Below are positions 52,814 to 63,819 of a DNA stretch of 64,000 nt, in pieces; position 1 is the first letter of the stretch; each line of letters opens with the position of its first letter. This DNA is from Massilia sp. PDC64 (GTDB lineage Bacteria; Pseudomonadota; Gammaproteobacteria; Burkholderiales; Burkholderiaceae_D): assembly GCF_900101265.1 (NCBI RefSeq), contig NZ_FMZS01000015.1, forward strand, positions 62,001-126,000, read 5' to 3'. Below the pieces are notes generated by a model. The model saw only the letters and a program-made list of their open reading frames with translations, searched no databases and was not told the DNA's origin. A program made the translations under genes and the position numbers.

Positions 52814-55453
52814 ATGAGCAAGAATAGTCCATCGACGAGCACGACCTATACTCACAAGCCGCGACCGCCCCGCCAGCCGCTGCCGAACCGGCTCGTGCGC
52901 CTGTTGTCGGAGGCGCGCTGGCTGGCCACGGCCGTCGCACTGTTGTATTTCGTCCTCATTTTGCTCAGCTATAACAAGGCCGATCCGGGCTGGTCGCACG
53001 AGAACGCCGTCGCCCACGTCGCCAACCTGGGCGGCCGCGCCGGCGCCTGGCTTGCCGATTTATTACTGTTCATCTTCGGCTTTTCCGCCTGGTGGCTGTG
53101 CGTCTGCTTTACGCGCGCCGTCTGGAAGGGATATCGAAGGCTGCACACCCGGTTCATCGTCCAGGAAGCGGAACAGGAGCCCGAGCACCAGGGCGAAACC
53201 CTGATCCGCTGGATCGGCTTCGTGCTGATGTTCGCCGGCAGCGTGGGCCTGGAATACCTGCGCATGTGGTCGCTGAAAGTCGAGCTGCCGCGCGCGGCGG
53301 GCGGCGTACTGGGCCAGCTGATCGGGCATTCCGCGCACACGGCGTTCGGTTTCACGGGCGCGACCCTGCTCCTGCTGTTGCTATTCGGCCTCGGCTTTTC
53401 CTGGTATTTCCAGGTGTCGTGGCTCGCGGTGGCCGAGCGCATCGGCGAATCCGTCGAGACGACGTGGGACTGGTTCCGCCTGCGCTACGAAGACCGCGAA
53501 GACCGCCGCTATGGCGAAGTGGCGGCGACCAGGCGCGACGAGGTCGTCGTGCACGAGCGCGCCAAGTACGAGGAAAAACATGCCGGCTCGCCGATCCGCA
53601 TCGAGACGCCGCGCGACGACGAGTTCGACGAGCCGCAGGAAGCCGCTGCGCCGGCGCCGGGCTTCCTCGCCAAGATGAAGGCCAAGGTGAAGGCACGCGG
53701 CGAAGCGAAGCTGGCGCGCGCCCGGGCCGAACCGCAGATCGACGGCGCACAGGCGCCCTCGGCACCGGGCGCGTTCGAACCGTCGTTCGACGGGCCGGAC
53801 GAGGCGCCCGTCGCGCCGCGCGCACCCGCGCCGGTGAAGGCGCCGCTGCCGCCGGCCGCCGCGCCGAACCCGTCGCCGATCAAGATCGAGCCGGCGATGA
53901 CCACCGTGCCGCGCTCGGAGCGCGCCGAGAAGGAGCGCCAGTCGCACCTGTTCGAAGTCCACGGCGACAGCACGCTCCCGCCGCTGGCGCTGCTGGACGA
54001 CGCGCCGCCCGCGCAGGAATCCGTCGCCGTCGACACGCTGGAATTCACGAGCCGCCTGATCGAGAAGAAACTGTCCGACTTCGGCGTCGAGGCCAAGGTC
54101 GTCGCGGCGTATCCGGGCCCGGTCGTCACCCGCTACGAGATCGAGCCGGCGACGGGCGTGAAGGGCAGCCAGATCGTCAACCTGGCGCGCGACCTGGCGC
54201 GTTCGCTGTCGCTGACGTCGATCCGCGTCGTGGAAACCATCCCCGGCAAGAACTACATGGCGCTCGAGCTGCCGAATCCGAAGCGCCAGATCGTGCGCCT
54301 GACGGAGATCCTGGGCTCGAAAGTGTATGGCGACAGCGCGTCCAGCCTCACGGTCGCACTGGGCAAGGACATCGCCGGCAAGCCGGTCGTCGCCGACCTC
54401 GCCAAGATGCCGCACCTGCTGGTGGCGGGTACGACCGGTTCCGGTAAATCCGTCGGCATCAACGCGACGATCCTGTCGCTGCTGTACAAGGCCGATCCGG
54501 CCGACGTGCGCCTGATCCTGATCGACCCGAAGATGCTGGAAATGTCGGTGTACGAAGGCATCCCGCACCTGCTGGCGCCGGTCGTCACGGACATGCGCCA
54601 GGCCGGTCACGCGCTGAACTGGGCCGTGAACGAGATGGAGCGCCGCTACAAGCTGATGTCGAAGCTGGGCGTGCGTAACCTGGCCGGCTACAACGGCAAG
54701 ATCATGGAAGCGGCCAAGCGCGAGGAACACATTCCGAACCCGTTCTCGCTGACGCCGGACGCGCCGGAACCGCTGGAAAAACTGCCGACGATCGTCATCA
54801 TCATCGACGAGCTGGCCGACCTGATGATGGTGGTCGGCAAGAAAGTCGAGGAGCTGATCGCCCGTATCGCCCAGAAGGCGCGCGCGGCCGGCATCCACCT
54901 GATCCTGGCGACGCAGCGTCCGTCCGTGGACGTCATCACGGGCCTGATCAAGGCGAACATCCCGACGCGTATCGCGTTCCAGGTGTCGTCCAAGATCGAC
55001 TCGCGCACGATTCTCGACCAGATGGGCGCGGAAACGCTGCTGGGCATGGGCGACATGCTGTACATGCCGCCGGGCACGGGCCTGCCGATCCGCGTGCACG
55101 GCGCCTTCGTCTCGGACGACGAAGTGCATCGAGTTGTAAAACATCTCCAGTCCACGGGCGAACCGAATTACATTGAAGGCATCCTCGAAGGCGGCGTGGC
55201 CGAAGACGGCGGCGGTGCCGACGGCGTGCCGGCCGGCGAAGGCGGCGGCGAGTCCGATGCCATGTACGACCAGGCCGTGGCCGTCGTGCTGAAGAACCGC
55301 CGGGCGTCGATCTCGCTGGTGCAGCGCCACCTGCGCATCGGCTACAACCGCGCCGCGCGCCTGCTCGAGCAGATGGAGCAAAGCGGCATCGTGTCGCCGA
55401 TGCAATCGAACGGCAACCGGGACATCCTGGTGCCGGCAACGAACGCGGAATGA
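52814..55453 (+). CDS. ftsK: DNA translocase FtsK
   Basis: 879 residues. Four N-terminal membrane helices tether it at the division septum, followed by a Pro/Glu-rich linker (about 250-400) and the motor: Walker A VAGTTGSGKSVGIN (about 537-550), Walker B IVIIIDELADLMM, and a C-terminal gamma domain (YDQAVAVVLKNRRASISLV then RLLEQMEQ) that reads KOPS sites. It pumps chromosome ends and helps XerCD resolve dimers. The ATG at 52814 is used because a longer frame begins in the trxB promoter. It overlaps lolA by four bases (ATGA). Confidence 0.96.
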   Translation: MSKNSPSTSTTYTHKPRPPRQPLPNRLVRLLSEARWLATAVALLYFVLILLSYNKADPGWSHENAVAHVANLGGRAGAWLADLLLFIFGFSAWWLCVCFTRAVWKGYRRLHTRFIVQEAEQEPEHQGETLIRWIGFVLMFAGSVGLEYLRMWSLKVELPRAAGGVLGQLIGHSAHTAFGFTGATLLLLLLFGLGFSWYFQVSWLAVAERIGESVETTWDWFRLRYEDREDRRYGEVAATRRDEVVVHERAKYEEKHAGSPIRIETPRDDEFDEPQEAAAPAPGFLAKMKAKVKARGEAKLARARAEPQIDGAQAPSAPGAFEPSFDGPDEAPVAPRAPAPVKAPLPPAAAPNPSPIKIEPAMTTVPRSERAEKERQSHLFEVHGDSTLPPLALLDDAPPAQESVAVDTLEFTSRLIEKKLSDFGVEAKVVAAYPGPVVTRYEIEPATGVKGSQIVNLARDLARSLSLTSIRVVETIPGKNYMALELPNPKRQIVRLTEILGSKVYGDSASSLTVALGKDIAGKPVVADLAKMPHLLVAGTTGSGKSVGINATILSLLYKADPADVRLILIDPKMLEMSVYEGIPHLLAPVVTDMRQAGHALNWAVNEMERRYKLMSKLGVRNLAGYNGKIMEAAKREEHIPNPFSLTPDAPEPLEKLPTIVIIIDELADLMMVVGKKVEELIARIAQKARAAGIHLILATQRPSVDVITGLIKANIPTRIAFQVSSKIDSRTILDQMGAETLLGMGDMLYMPPGTGLPIRVHGAFVSDDEVHRVVKHLQSTGEPNYIEGILEGGVAEDGGGADGVPAGEGGGESDAMYDQAVAVVLKNRRASISLVQRHLRIGYNRAARLLEQMEQSGIVSPMQSNGNRDILVPATNAE

Positions 55454-56073
55454 GCATGCAGAAACTGAAACAAACACTGATCGCTACCACTTTCCTGATT
55501 GCGGGCGCGGCCCATGCCACCGCCCTCGACCAGTTCAAATCCTTCGTCTCCGGCACGAAATCCGCCCGCGGCGAATTCACGCAGACGCAGGTCACGAAAA
55601 CGCCGAAGCCGGGCAAGACGTCGAGCGGCACCTTCGTGTTCTCGCGCCCCGGCAAATTCATCTGGACGTACCAGAAGCCGTACGAGCAACTGCTGCAGGC
55701 CGATGGCGAAACGCTGTACCTGTACGACAAGGACCTGAACCAGGTCACGACGCGCAAGCTGGGCGGCGCGCTGGGCAGCTCGCCGGCCGCGATCCTGTTC
55801 GGCAGCAACGACCTGGAAAAGAATTTCACCCTGTCCGAAGCGGGGACGCGCGACGGCCTGGAATGGCTGAACGCGACGCCGAAATCGAAGGACACGACGT
55901 TCGAGCAGATCGGCATCGGCCTGAAGGACGGCATCCCGCAGGCGATGGAGCTGAAGGACAACTTCGGCCAGACCGTGCTGCTGAAATTCACGAGCTTCCA
56001 GCGCAATCCGGCGCTGGGCGCGCAGACGTTCAAGTTCGACGTGCCGAAGGGTGCGGAGGTCGTGAACCAGTAA
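55450..56073 (+). CDS. lolA: Outer-membrane lipoprotein carrier protein LolA
   Basis: 207 residues with a signal peptide (about 1-24, GAAHA/TALD). The mature part has the LolA pattern: GEFTQTQV, FVFSRPGKFIWTYQKPYEQ and GAEVVNQ at the end. It takes lipoproteins from LolCDE across the periplasm to LolB. Its ATG overlaps the ftsK stop (ATGA), giving translational coupling. rarA begins 53 bases downstream. The ftsK-lolA-rarA order is common in betaproteobacteria. Confidence 0.95.
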   Translation: MSMQKLKQTLIATTFLIAGAAHATALDQFKSFVSGTKSARGEFTQTQVTKTPKPGKTSSGTFVFSRPGKFIWTYQKPYEQLLQADGETLYLYDKDLNQVTTRKLGGALGSSPAAILFGSNDLEKNFTLSEAGTRDGLEWLNATPKSKDTTFEQIGIGLKDGIPQAMELKDNFGQTVLLKFTSFQRNPALGAQTFKFDVPKGAEVVNQ

Positions 56074-56126
56074 GCCGCTTGCCTTTTTGCGGCGTCGGCC
56101 ATACATAGGCAAGATGAACAATAACA

Positions 56127-57455
56127 ATGCAGCCCATGGATGACCTTTTCAAGACCGAGCCCGCCGCCCCGCTGGCGGAAGCCCTGCGCCCGAAGACGAT
56201 CGCCGAGGTGATCGGCCAGAGCCATTTGCTGGGCGAGGGGAAGCCGCTGAACCTCGTGTTCAAGTCGGGCCGGCCCCATTCGATGATCCTGTGGGGGCCG
56301 CCCGGTGTCGGCAAGACGACGCTGGCGCGCCTCACGGCGAATGCGTTCGACTGCGAATTCATCGCGCTGTCCGCCGTGCTGTCGGGCGTGAAGGACATCC
56401 GCGCCGCCATCGAACAGGCCGAGCACTACCTGGCCTCCGGCCACCACACGATCCTGTTCATCGACGAGATCCACAGGTTTAACAAGTCGCAGCAGGATGC
56501 GCTGCTGCCGTTCGTGGAATCCGGCCTCGTCACGCTGATCGGCGCGACGACGGAAAACCCGTCCTTCGAAGTGAATTCGGCACTGCTGTCGCGCTCGCAG
56601 GTGTACGTGCTGAAGGCGCTGACCGACGACGAGATGCGCCAATTATTAGAGCGCGCGCGCCGGCAGGGCGGTCTGGCGCACCTGCAGTTCGACGACGTTG
56701 CCGTGCAGACCCTGATCGGCTACGCGGACGGCGATGCGCGCCGCTTCCTGAACCTGCTGGAGCAGACGAAGACGTCGGCCGACACGGCCAAGACCACGCA
56801 CATCACGCGCGAATTCGTCGAGAACGCGCTGACCCTGAACGCACGCCGCTTCGACAAGGGCGGCGACAATTTCTACGACCAGATCTCGGCGCTGCACAAA
56901 TCCGTGCGCGGCTCGCATCCGGACGCGGCCCTGTACTGGCTGTGCCGCATGCTGGACGGCGGCGCGGATCCGAAATACCTGGGCCGGCGCATCGTGCGCA
57001 TGGCGTGGGAAGACATCGGCATCGCGGACCCGCGCGCCATCCAGCTCGCGAACGACGCGGTCGAGACCTACGAGCGCCTCGGCTCGCCGGAGGGAGAACT
57101 GGCGCTGGGCCAGGCCGTCATCTACCTCGCCATCGCCGCCAAGAGCAATGCCGGCTACAACGCGTTCAATGCCGCGATGGCGTTCGTGCGCAAGGACAAG
57201 TCGCGCGAAGTCCCCGTCCATTTGCGCAACGCGCCGACCAAGCTCATGAAGGAACTGGGCTACGGCCACGAATACCGCTATGCCCACGACGAGCCGCATG
57301 CGTACGCGGCCGGCGAGACCTATCTGCCGGACGGCATGCCGGAGCCGGGCTGGTACCAGCCGGTGCCGCGCGGGATCGAGGCCAAGATCGCGGAAAAGCT
57401 GGCCTGGCTGAGGAGTCTCGACGACGACGCGCGGTCCGGCGGCGCGCCGGAGTAA
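56127..57455 (+). CDS. rarA: Replication-associated recombination protein RarA (MgsA)
   Basis: 442 residues of the clamp-loader-like AAA+ family: Walker A GPPGVGKTTLAR (57-68), Walker B ILFIDEIHRFN, the sensor GATTENPSFEVNSALLSR and a C-terminal tetramer-forming region. It acts at stalled forks and on gapped DNA. The ATG at 56127 is used; an ATG three codons downstream is possible. Its stop is directly next to the convergent DUF421 stop with no gap. Confidence 0.95.
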   Translation: MQPMDDLFKTEPAAPLAEALRPKTIAEVIGQSHLLGEGKPLNLVFKSGRPHSMILWGPPGVGKTTLARLTANAFDCEFIALSAVLSGVKDIRAAIEQAEHYLASGHHTILFIDEIHRFNKSQQDALLPFVESGLVTLIGATTENPSFEVNSALLSRSQVYVLKALTDDEMRQLLERARRQGGLAHLQFDDVAVQTLIGYADGDARRFLNLLEQTKTSADTAKTTHITREFVENALTLNARRFDKGGDNFYDQISALHKSVRGSHPDAALYWLCRMLDGGADPKYLGRRIVRMAWEDIGIADPRAIQLANDAVETYERLGSPEGELALGQAVIYLAIAAKSNAGYNAFNAAMAFVRKDKSREVPVHLRNAPTKLMKELGYGHEYRYAHDEPHAYAAGETYLPDGMPEPGWYQPVPRGIEAKIAEKLAWLRSLDDDARSGGAPE

Positions 57456-57989
57456 TCACAGCCCGCGGCGCGGCTGGCCGCCCGTACCGCCCTCGTCGCG
57501 CGATCCGCGCCGCCGCAATACCGTCAACTGGCCGTCCGGCTCCAGCCAGGCGCGCCGGACCTGGGCGATATCGTCGACCTCGTGCTCGTGCAGCATCGCC
57601 TGCAATTCCTCGTCGCTGATCAGTTCGCGGCGCAGCGCGGCGTCCTGCTTGACGCCGTCCTTGATGATGCAGATCGGCGGCGCCAGCGCGAAGCGGCGGA
57701 AGCGGGGAAAGCGGAAACTCAGCCAGTTCAGGCCGTAACTCCAGCCGATGATGGTGCCGATCAGCAGGCAACCGTCCACGATGGACGTGTATTCGCCGGC
57801 CATGGCGTTCTGGGCGGCGTCCGCGATGATGACCAGCACGAGCAGGTCCGACAGGCCCAGCGCCCCGGCGTCGCGTCGCACGACGAAGCGGAACAGGCAG
57901 AACAGGAAGAGGTACGTCAGCGTGCCGCGCACGAACAGTTCCAGCGGCGGTACGGTGAACGTGAACAGCGATTTCCAGTCGACATCCAT
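57456..57989 (-). CDS. DUF421 (YetF-like) membrane protein
   Basis: 177 residues with three N-terminal membrane helices (LFVRGTLTYLFLFCLFRFV, LVLVIIADAAQNAM, GCLLIGTIIGWSYGLNWL) and a soluble C-terminal domain with PICIIKDGV, AALRRELISDEELQAML and RRAWLEPDGQLTV, the DUF421 signature. The function is unknown; YetF relatives are linked to spore germination and nutrient sensing. GAGGAGAA lies before the ATG at 57989. It is 114 bp from the divergent serS. Confidence 0.88.
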   Translation of the reverse strand: MDVDWKSLFTFTVPPLELFVRGTLTYLFLFCLFRFVVRRDAGALGLSDLLVLVIIADAAQNAMAGEYTSIVDGCLLIGTIIGWSYGLNWLSFRFPRFRRFALAPPICIIKDGVKQDAALRRELISDEELQAMLHEHEVDDIAQVRRAWLEPDGQLTVLRRRGSRDEGGTGGQPRRGL

Positions 57990-58058
57990 GACGGTTCTCC
58001 TCGCCATTGGACTGCCGTGCCGGGTCAAAAGATCGGCGCGCGAGAACAGCTTACGACT

Positions 58059-58067
58059 TGGTACAAT
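58059..58067 (+). promoter_or_regulatory. Extended -10 promoter of serS
   Basis: TG, one base, then TACAAT lies 37 bp before the serS ATG, an extended -10 like that of hemC. No -35 is evident. Confidence 0.45.
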
Positions 58068-58103
58068 TGCGGTTTCGATATCCCACCCTGCAGATTCCCG
58101 ACA

Positions 58104-59399
<1,296 letters not shown>

Positions 59400-59433
59400 T
59401 CAAATAGCCCTTCCGTTTTCGTGAGAGGCCGTC

Positions 59434-59439
59434 TATAAT
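59434..59439 (+). promoter_or_regulatory. -10 box of tRNA-Ser copy 1
   Basis: TATAAT with a 17-bp spacer to a weak TTCCGT at 59411-59416, followed by a GC-rich discriminator (GCGGCC) typical of stable-RNA promoters. Confidence 0.6.
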
Positions 59440-59475
59440 GCGGCCTCACGCGAAACGACCGCGATGAAGTTACCA

Positions 59476-59567
<92 letters not shown>

Positions 59568-59573
59568 ACAAAC

Positions 59574-59596
59574 AAGGCCCCATCGGGGCCTTTTTT
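59574..59596 (+). terminator. Terminator after tRNA-Ser copy 1
   Basis: AAGGCCCC (59574-59581), loop ATC, GGGGCCTT (59585-59592) and six Ts. Confidence 0.85.
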
Positions 59597-59600
59597 GTTT

Positions 59601-59742
59601 TGGCGGAGAGGAGCAGGGCGCCTGCGCGCCCTGCGGGTGGGATTCGAAGGGCTGGCCATGCAAGGCCAGCCCTCTCCGAATCGCCCATTTGCCGTCCGCA
59701 ACGCGGACGGCCCCGCGCGCCGAGGGCGCGCGCTGCAAACCC
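59601..59742 (+). repeat. Hairpin array with split inverted copy of the tRNA-Ser 3' end, copy 1
   Basis: TGGCGGAGAG (59601-59610) and GGTGGGATTCGAA (59636-59648) together are the reverse complement of the last 23 bases of the tRNA, split by a 25-base insert with the palindrome GCAGGGCGC-CTGC-GCGCCCTGC. Three more stems follow: GGGCTGGCC/GGCCAGCCC, GCCGTCCGC/GCGGACGGC and GCGCGCC/GGCGCGC. Copy 2 has the same order. Function unknown. Confidence 0.8.
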
Positions 59743-59877
59743 GCCGCAGCTAACACACCCTCCAGCATTCCTTCAACAATCTGCATATTGCTAGCAATTC
59801 CCCGGCAATAGCTATCCGCAAGGCATAAGGTCTTTCTACTCTGCAGGTTTATTTTTAGAACTACCTGGAGGAGATCC

Positions 59878-61206
59878 ATGAAAGCCTTGTCCACGCTGTC
59901 CGCCGCACTGCTCGCGGCGTTGCTCGCCGGTTGCGGCGGCGGCGGTGGCGGTTCTGCAGCGGCGCCCAGCGCACCGGTTGCCGTCACGCCAGCACCCGCT
60001 CCCGCACCAGCGCCTGCACCCACGCCGACGCCGACGCCCACGCCCGCACCCGCCGCAGGCATCTACCCGAGCTACAACACGAATCCGACCCCGGCCGACA
60101 TGACGGGCATGTCGCACAACGCACAACAAATCGCCTCGTCGATCCGCATCGGTTTCAACATCGGCAACACGATGGAAGCCATCGGCGGCGAAACGGCCTG
60201 GGGCAATCCGCTGATCACGAACGAACTCATCCAGACCGTCAAGAAGGCCGGCTTCAACGCGATCCGCCTGCCCGTGTCGTGGGACCAGTACGCGGACCAG
60301 AAGACGAGCCAGATCAGTGCCACCTGGCTCGCTCGCGTGAAGCAGGTCGTTCAGTATTGTGTCGACAACGATATGTACGTCCTCGTCAACATCCACTGGG
60401 ATGGCGGCTGGCTGGAAAATAACATCAAGGCCGACAAGAAGGATGCCGTGAACGCCAAGCAGAAGGCGTACTGGGAACAGATCGCGACGACCCTGCGCGA
60501 TTTCGACGACCACGTGATGTTCGCCAGCGCCAACGAACCGGCCACGGGCAATGAGCAGAATACGGACGTGCCGACGCTGAAGGCGGCAGTCGACATCCTG
60601 AAGGGTTATCACCAGACCTTCGTCGACGCGGTGCGCTCCACCGGCGGCCGGAACGCCTACCGCGTGCTGGTGGTGCAGGCCCCGGAGACGAACATCGACC
60701 TGCTGGTGAAATACATGCCGACGCTGCCGGCCGACAAGGTGGCTGGCCGGATGATGGCCGAGATCCACTTCTACGCGCCGTTCAATTTCGTGCTGATGAA
60801 CAAGGATGAAACCTGGGGCAAGCAGGCCTATTACTGGGGCGCGGGCAACCATTCGACGACGGATACCGACCGCAATCCGACGTGGGGCGAGGAAGACTAC
60901 GTCGATGCGCAGTTCGCCAGCCTGAAGACGGCCTTCGTCGACAAGGGCATTCCGGTCCTGCTCGGCGAATTCGCCGCCCAGCGGCGCACGAACCTGACAG
61001 GCGACGCGCTGGCCCTGCACCTCAAGTCGCGCAACTACTACCACACCTATGTCGTCAAGAAGGCCCGCGCCAACGGCGTGCTGCCGTTCTTCTGGGACGT
61101 CGGCGCACCGGACGACCAGTCGGGCAGCATCTTCGACCGCCGGACGTACCAGGTGCGCGGCCAGGCGACGCTGGATGCGCTGATGGCGGGCATGACGGCG
61201 CAATAA
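59878..61206 (+). CDS. Lipoprotein GH5 cellulase-family glycoside hydrolase
   Basis: 442 residues. A lipoprotein signal (LLAALLAGC, Cys19) and a Gly run lead to a Pro/Ala/Thr linker (about 36-60), then the GH5 domain: RIGFNIGNTMEA, the acid/base Glu220 in ASANEPA and the nucleophile Glu364 in LLGEFAAQ. NIHWDGGW and IHFYAPFNF line the cleft. It should cut beta-1,4-glucan or a related beta-glycan at the cell surface. GGAGGAG precedes the ATG. It sits alone between two direct tRNA-Ser repeats, so it may have been inserted by recombination between them. Confidence 0.92.
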   Translation: MKALSTLSAALLAALLAGCGGGGGGSAAAPSAPVAVTPAPAPAPAPAPTPTPTPTPAPAAGIYPSYNTNPTPADMTGMSHNAQQIASSIRIGFNIGNTMEAIGGETAWGNPLITNELIQTVKKAGFNAIRLPVSWDQYADQKTSQISATWLARVKQVVQYCVDNDMYVLVNIHWDGGWLENNIKADKKDAVNAKQKAYWEQIATTLRDFDDHVMFASANEPATGNEQNTDVPTLKAAVDILKGYHQTFVDAVRSTGGRNAYRVLVVQAPETNIDLLVKYMPTLPADKVAGRMMAEIHFYAPFNFVLMNKDETWGKQAYYWGAGNHSTTDTDRNPTWGEEDYVDAQFASLKTAFVDKGIPVLLGEFAAQRRTNLTGDALALHLKSRNYYHTYVVKKARANGVLPFFWDVGAPDDQSGSIFDRRTYQVRGQATLDALMAGMTAQ

Positions 61207-61226
61207 GCGAGTGCAATGCGTGGCGC

Positions 61227-61255
61227 TTGCGATTCTCTTACCCACCGTCTATAAT
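61227..61255 (+). promoter_or_regulatory. Promoter of tRNA-Ser copy 2
   Basis: TTGCGA (61227-61232), 17 bp, TATAAT (61250-61255) and a GC-rich discriminator. Its -35 differs from copy 1 and is stronger, because the repeat starts in the spacer. Confidence 0.65.
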
Positions 61256-61292
61256 GCGGCCTCACGCGAAACGACCGCGATGAAAGTTACCA

Positions 61293-61383
<91 letters not shown>

Positions 61384-61387
61384 GATT

Positions 61388-61426
61388 AAAAAACAAAAGG
61401 CTCCCATCGGGAGCCTTTTGTTTTTT
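61388..61426. terminator. Bidirectional terminator after tRNA-Ser copy 2
   Basis: A perfect 18-bp stem (61388-61405 with 61409-61426) around loop ATC, with six As on one side and six Ts on the other, so it can stop transcription both ways. Confidence 0.9.
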
Positions 61427-61566
61427 GGCGGAGAGAGCAGGGCGCCTGCGCGCCCTGCGGGTGGGATTCGAAGGGCTGGCCTTGCAAGGCCTGCCCGCTT
61501 CGAATCGCCCATTTGCCGTCCGCAACGCGGACGGCCCCGCGCGCCGAGGGCGCGCGCTGCAAACCC
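61427..61566 (+). repeat. Hairpin array with split inverted copy of the tRNA-Ser 3' end, copy 2
   Basis: Same order as copy 1: GGCGGAGAG, a 24-base insert with the GCAGGGCGC/GCGCCCTGC palindrome, GGTGGGATTCGAA, then three stems. The second stem here is GGGCTGGCC/GGCCTGCCC with a mismatch, but flanking GATTCGAAG/CTTCGAATC now pairs. Confidence 0.8.
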
Positions 61567-61706
61567 ACCCGACCCGCACCCCCAAACTCCCCCCTTGCAT
61601 GGAGGGACAACCCCCCGATAACCCGATCGGAGTATTGTCCGCCCGCCCCGTCCAAGTAACACTTCCCCCATCGAAATTTAACCTTTCAAGTCGATTGGAG
61701 AAGTAC

Positions 61707-62948
61707 ATGCCTGCCAAACGCGTCGTCGTCACCGGCTACGGAGCCGTCTCCGCCCTGGGCGAAAACGTCCCGGACATCTGGAACGCGATCATGAATTACC
61801 GCGTCGGTTACCAGCTGACCGAATTCCCCGACCCCAAGATCAACGCCCGCTTCTTCAGCTTCATGGAAGACAGGCGCCAGCGTTACGCCGGCTTCCCGAA
61901 ATCCATCCTGAAAATGCTGCCGACGTTCGCGAAGAACGCCCTCGTCGCCTCGCGCGAAGCCCTGCAGATGGCCTTCGGCACCGCCGACGACATCCAGCCG
62001 TTCGTCAAATCGCCGTTCGACATCGGCGCCATCATCGGCACCGGCTGGGGCGGCATGGATGCCGTCAACGACAACAACAACGATTACCGCGAGAGCGGCC
62101 TGTCGTCGTCGTTCGCCACCCTGATGTCCATGCACAGCATCGGCACGGCCGCCGTCGCGCTGAACTGGAACCTGCGCGGCTACCAGAACACGCCGGTCGC
62201 CGCCTGCGCGACGGGCACCATCGCCATCGGCGACGCGTACGAGGTCATCAGGTCCGGCCGCGCCAGGGTGATGCTGGCCGGCGGCAGCGAGTCGCTGAAG
62301 GAGACGTTCAACGTCTGGTCGATCGACGTCATCCAGGCCCTGAGCAAGGAACAGCACGACGTGCGCCGCGCCTGCTGCCCCTTTAGCGCGCGCCGCAGCG
62401 GCTTCGTGCTGGCGGAAGGCGCGGCCGTCCTGTGCCTGGAAGAGCGCGAGCATGCGCTGGCGCGGGGCGCCACGATCCTCGGCGAGATCACGGGCTACGG
62501 CAATTATTCGGACGCGTACGACATGACGGCGCCCGCCGAGGACCTGCGCGCGCGCCACATGGCGATCGTGCAGGCCGTCGGCCAGGCACCGGACCGCATC
62601 GGCTACATCAACCTGCACGGCACGTCCACGCCGATCAACGACGTCAACGAGACGAACACGATCAAGTCCGCGTTCGGCGACGGCGCGTCCGGCATCCCGA
62701 TGTCGAGCACCAAGTCGTACACGGGCCACCTGATCGGCGCCGCCGGGGCGCTGGAGACGATCTTCTGCCTGAAGACGCTGGAGACGTGCATCATCCCCGC
62801 CACGATCCACATGGACGAAGCGGATCCCGCGTGCGACCTCGATTACACGCCGAACGAACACCGCAAGGTCGAGCGGATCGATGCGGCCCTGAACGTCAGC
62901 TTCGGCTTCGGCGGCGCCAACAGCGCCCTCGTCGTCGAGCGCGCGTAA
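61707..62948 (+). CDS. Beta-ketoacyl-ACP synthase (FabF-like)
   Basis: 413 residues of the KAS II fold. Catalytic Cys167 is in VAACATGTIAIGD, His304 in INLHGTSTPIND and His341 in SYTGHLIGAAG, with Lys336 before it, so the full Cys-His-His set for decarboxylative condensation is present. VVVTGYGAVSALGENV opens the fold. The start at 61707 has GGAGAAG before it; the frame is open upstream into the tRNA but that part is spurious. It is followed by a hotdog hydratase and an acyl carrier protein, so it belongs to a dedicated lipid or polyketide pathway rather than housekeeping fatty acid synthesis. Confidence 0.93.
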   Translation: MPAKRVVVTGYGAVSALGENVPDIWNAIMNYRVGYQLTEFPDPKINARFFSFMEDRRQRYAGFPKSILKMLPTFAKNALVASREALQMAFGTADDIQPFVKSPFDIGAIIGTGWGGMDAVNDNNNDYRESGLSSSFATLMSMHSIGTAAVALNWNLRGYQNTPVAACATGTIAIGDAYEVIRSGRARVMLAGGSESLKETFNVWSIDVIQALSKEQHDVRRACCPFSARRSGFVLAEGAAVLCLEEREHALARGATILGEITGYGNYSDAYDMTAPAEDLRARHMAIVQAVGQAPDRIGYINLHGTSTPINDVNETNTIKSAFGDGASGIPMSSTKSYTGHLIGAAGALETIFCLKTLETCIIPATIHMDEADPACDLDYTPNEHRKVERIDAALNVSFGFGGANSALVVERA

Positions 62949-62958
62949 GGAGGTCGGG

Positions 62959-63795
62959 ATGCAGACCGCACAACATTCGTTCGCCGCAGACGCCGCCGCG
63001 GCAGGCTCCCTGAGGCTGTCGTTCGACATGCCCGCAGTGGAGCAGTGGGCGCAGTTTTCCAGCGACCGCAATCCGATCCACTTCGACCTCGCGCACGCCC
63101 GCGCGGCCGGCCTCGATGCGCTGATCGTGCACGGCATGCTCGCGATGATGCCGATGAAGGAAGCCGCCGCGCAAGTCGTCGCGCCCGACGGCTGGATGAA
63201 GTTCCGCACCTTGCTGCGCAACCCCATCGCGCACGACCGCGACGTCGTCTTCACGACGAAGCCGGCGGCCGACGGCATCGCGTTCCGGCTCAACGACACG
63301 GCCGGCAAGCTCGAACACTTCCGCGGCACGTATGGCCGCGCCGCCGACCCGTCGGGCCAGCTGCAGGGTGACACTCCGCGCGGCAAGCCGCTGGAGCGTG
63401 CGCACCTCGACCGCTTCTTCGCCACGTACCCGCACGTGCGCGAGCGCTGGATCGCGCTGGATGCGGTCGTGTTTTCCGAATTCATGCGCTCGCGGCTGCA
63501 TGTCCTCGAACGCCTGGCGCACGCCCACATGATGCGCCTGTCCGGCGGCGCGCCGGCGTCGCGGGTGGTCGTGCAATCGAGTCACACGGTCACGTTCGAC
63601 GCGGCGTTCTTCGAGGCGTCGACCGATGCGGACCAGTGGAACGAACTGCATCACGCCTTGCTCACGCCCGAATTGCTCGCCAGCGGCAATCAGATCGGCG
63701 GCGTCGTCGCGCTGCCGGTCCTGTGTGCGGGCCGTCTCGTCATGCTGGTGGAAGTCGGCCTGGTCGCCAGGTTCGACACCGATATCCCAGATTAA
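62959..63795 (+). CDS. MaoC-like hotdog-fold protein
   Basis: 278 residues. The N-terminal half has the MaoC/hydratase-2 motif FSSDRNPIHFDLAHARAAG then VHGMLAMM, where Asp and His (DRNPIH) are the catalytic pair of (R)-specific enoyl hydratases; the C-terminal half (about 140-278) may be a second, degenerate hotdog. AAGGAGG stands before the ATG. It starts ten bases after the ketosynthase and is 24 bases before the acyl carrier protein. It probably dehydrates or hydrates an ACP-bound 3-hydroxyacyl intermediate. Confidence 0.82.
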   Translation: MQTAQHSFAADAAAAGSLRLSFDMPAVEQWAQFSSDRNPIHFDLAHARAAGLDALIVHGMLAMMPMKEAAAQVVAPDGWMKFRTLLRNPIAHDRDVVFTTKPAADGIAFRLNDTAGKLEHFRGTYGRAADPSGQLQGDTPRGKPLERAHLDRFFATYPHVRERWIALDAVVFSEFMRSRLHVLERLAHAHMMRLSGGAPASRVVVQSSHTVTFDAAFFEASTDADQWNELHHALLTPELLASGNQIGGVVALPVLCAGRLVMLVEVGLVARFDTDIPD

Positions 63796-63819
63796 TCAAT
63801 CACTCAACGGAGGTAGCAA

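Noticed and set aside
61686..63530. A 614-residue frame opposite the ketosynthase and hotdog genes.
   Set aside because: Antisense shadow in high-GC DNA; the plus-strand genes have clear catalytic motifs.
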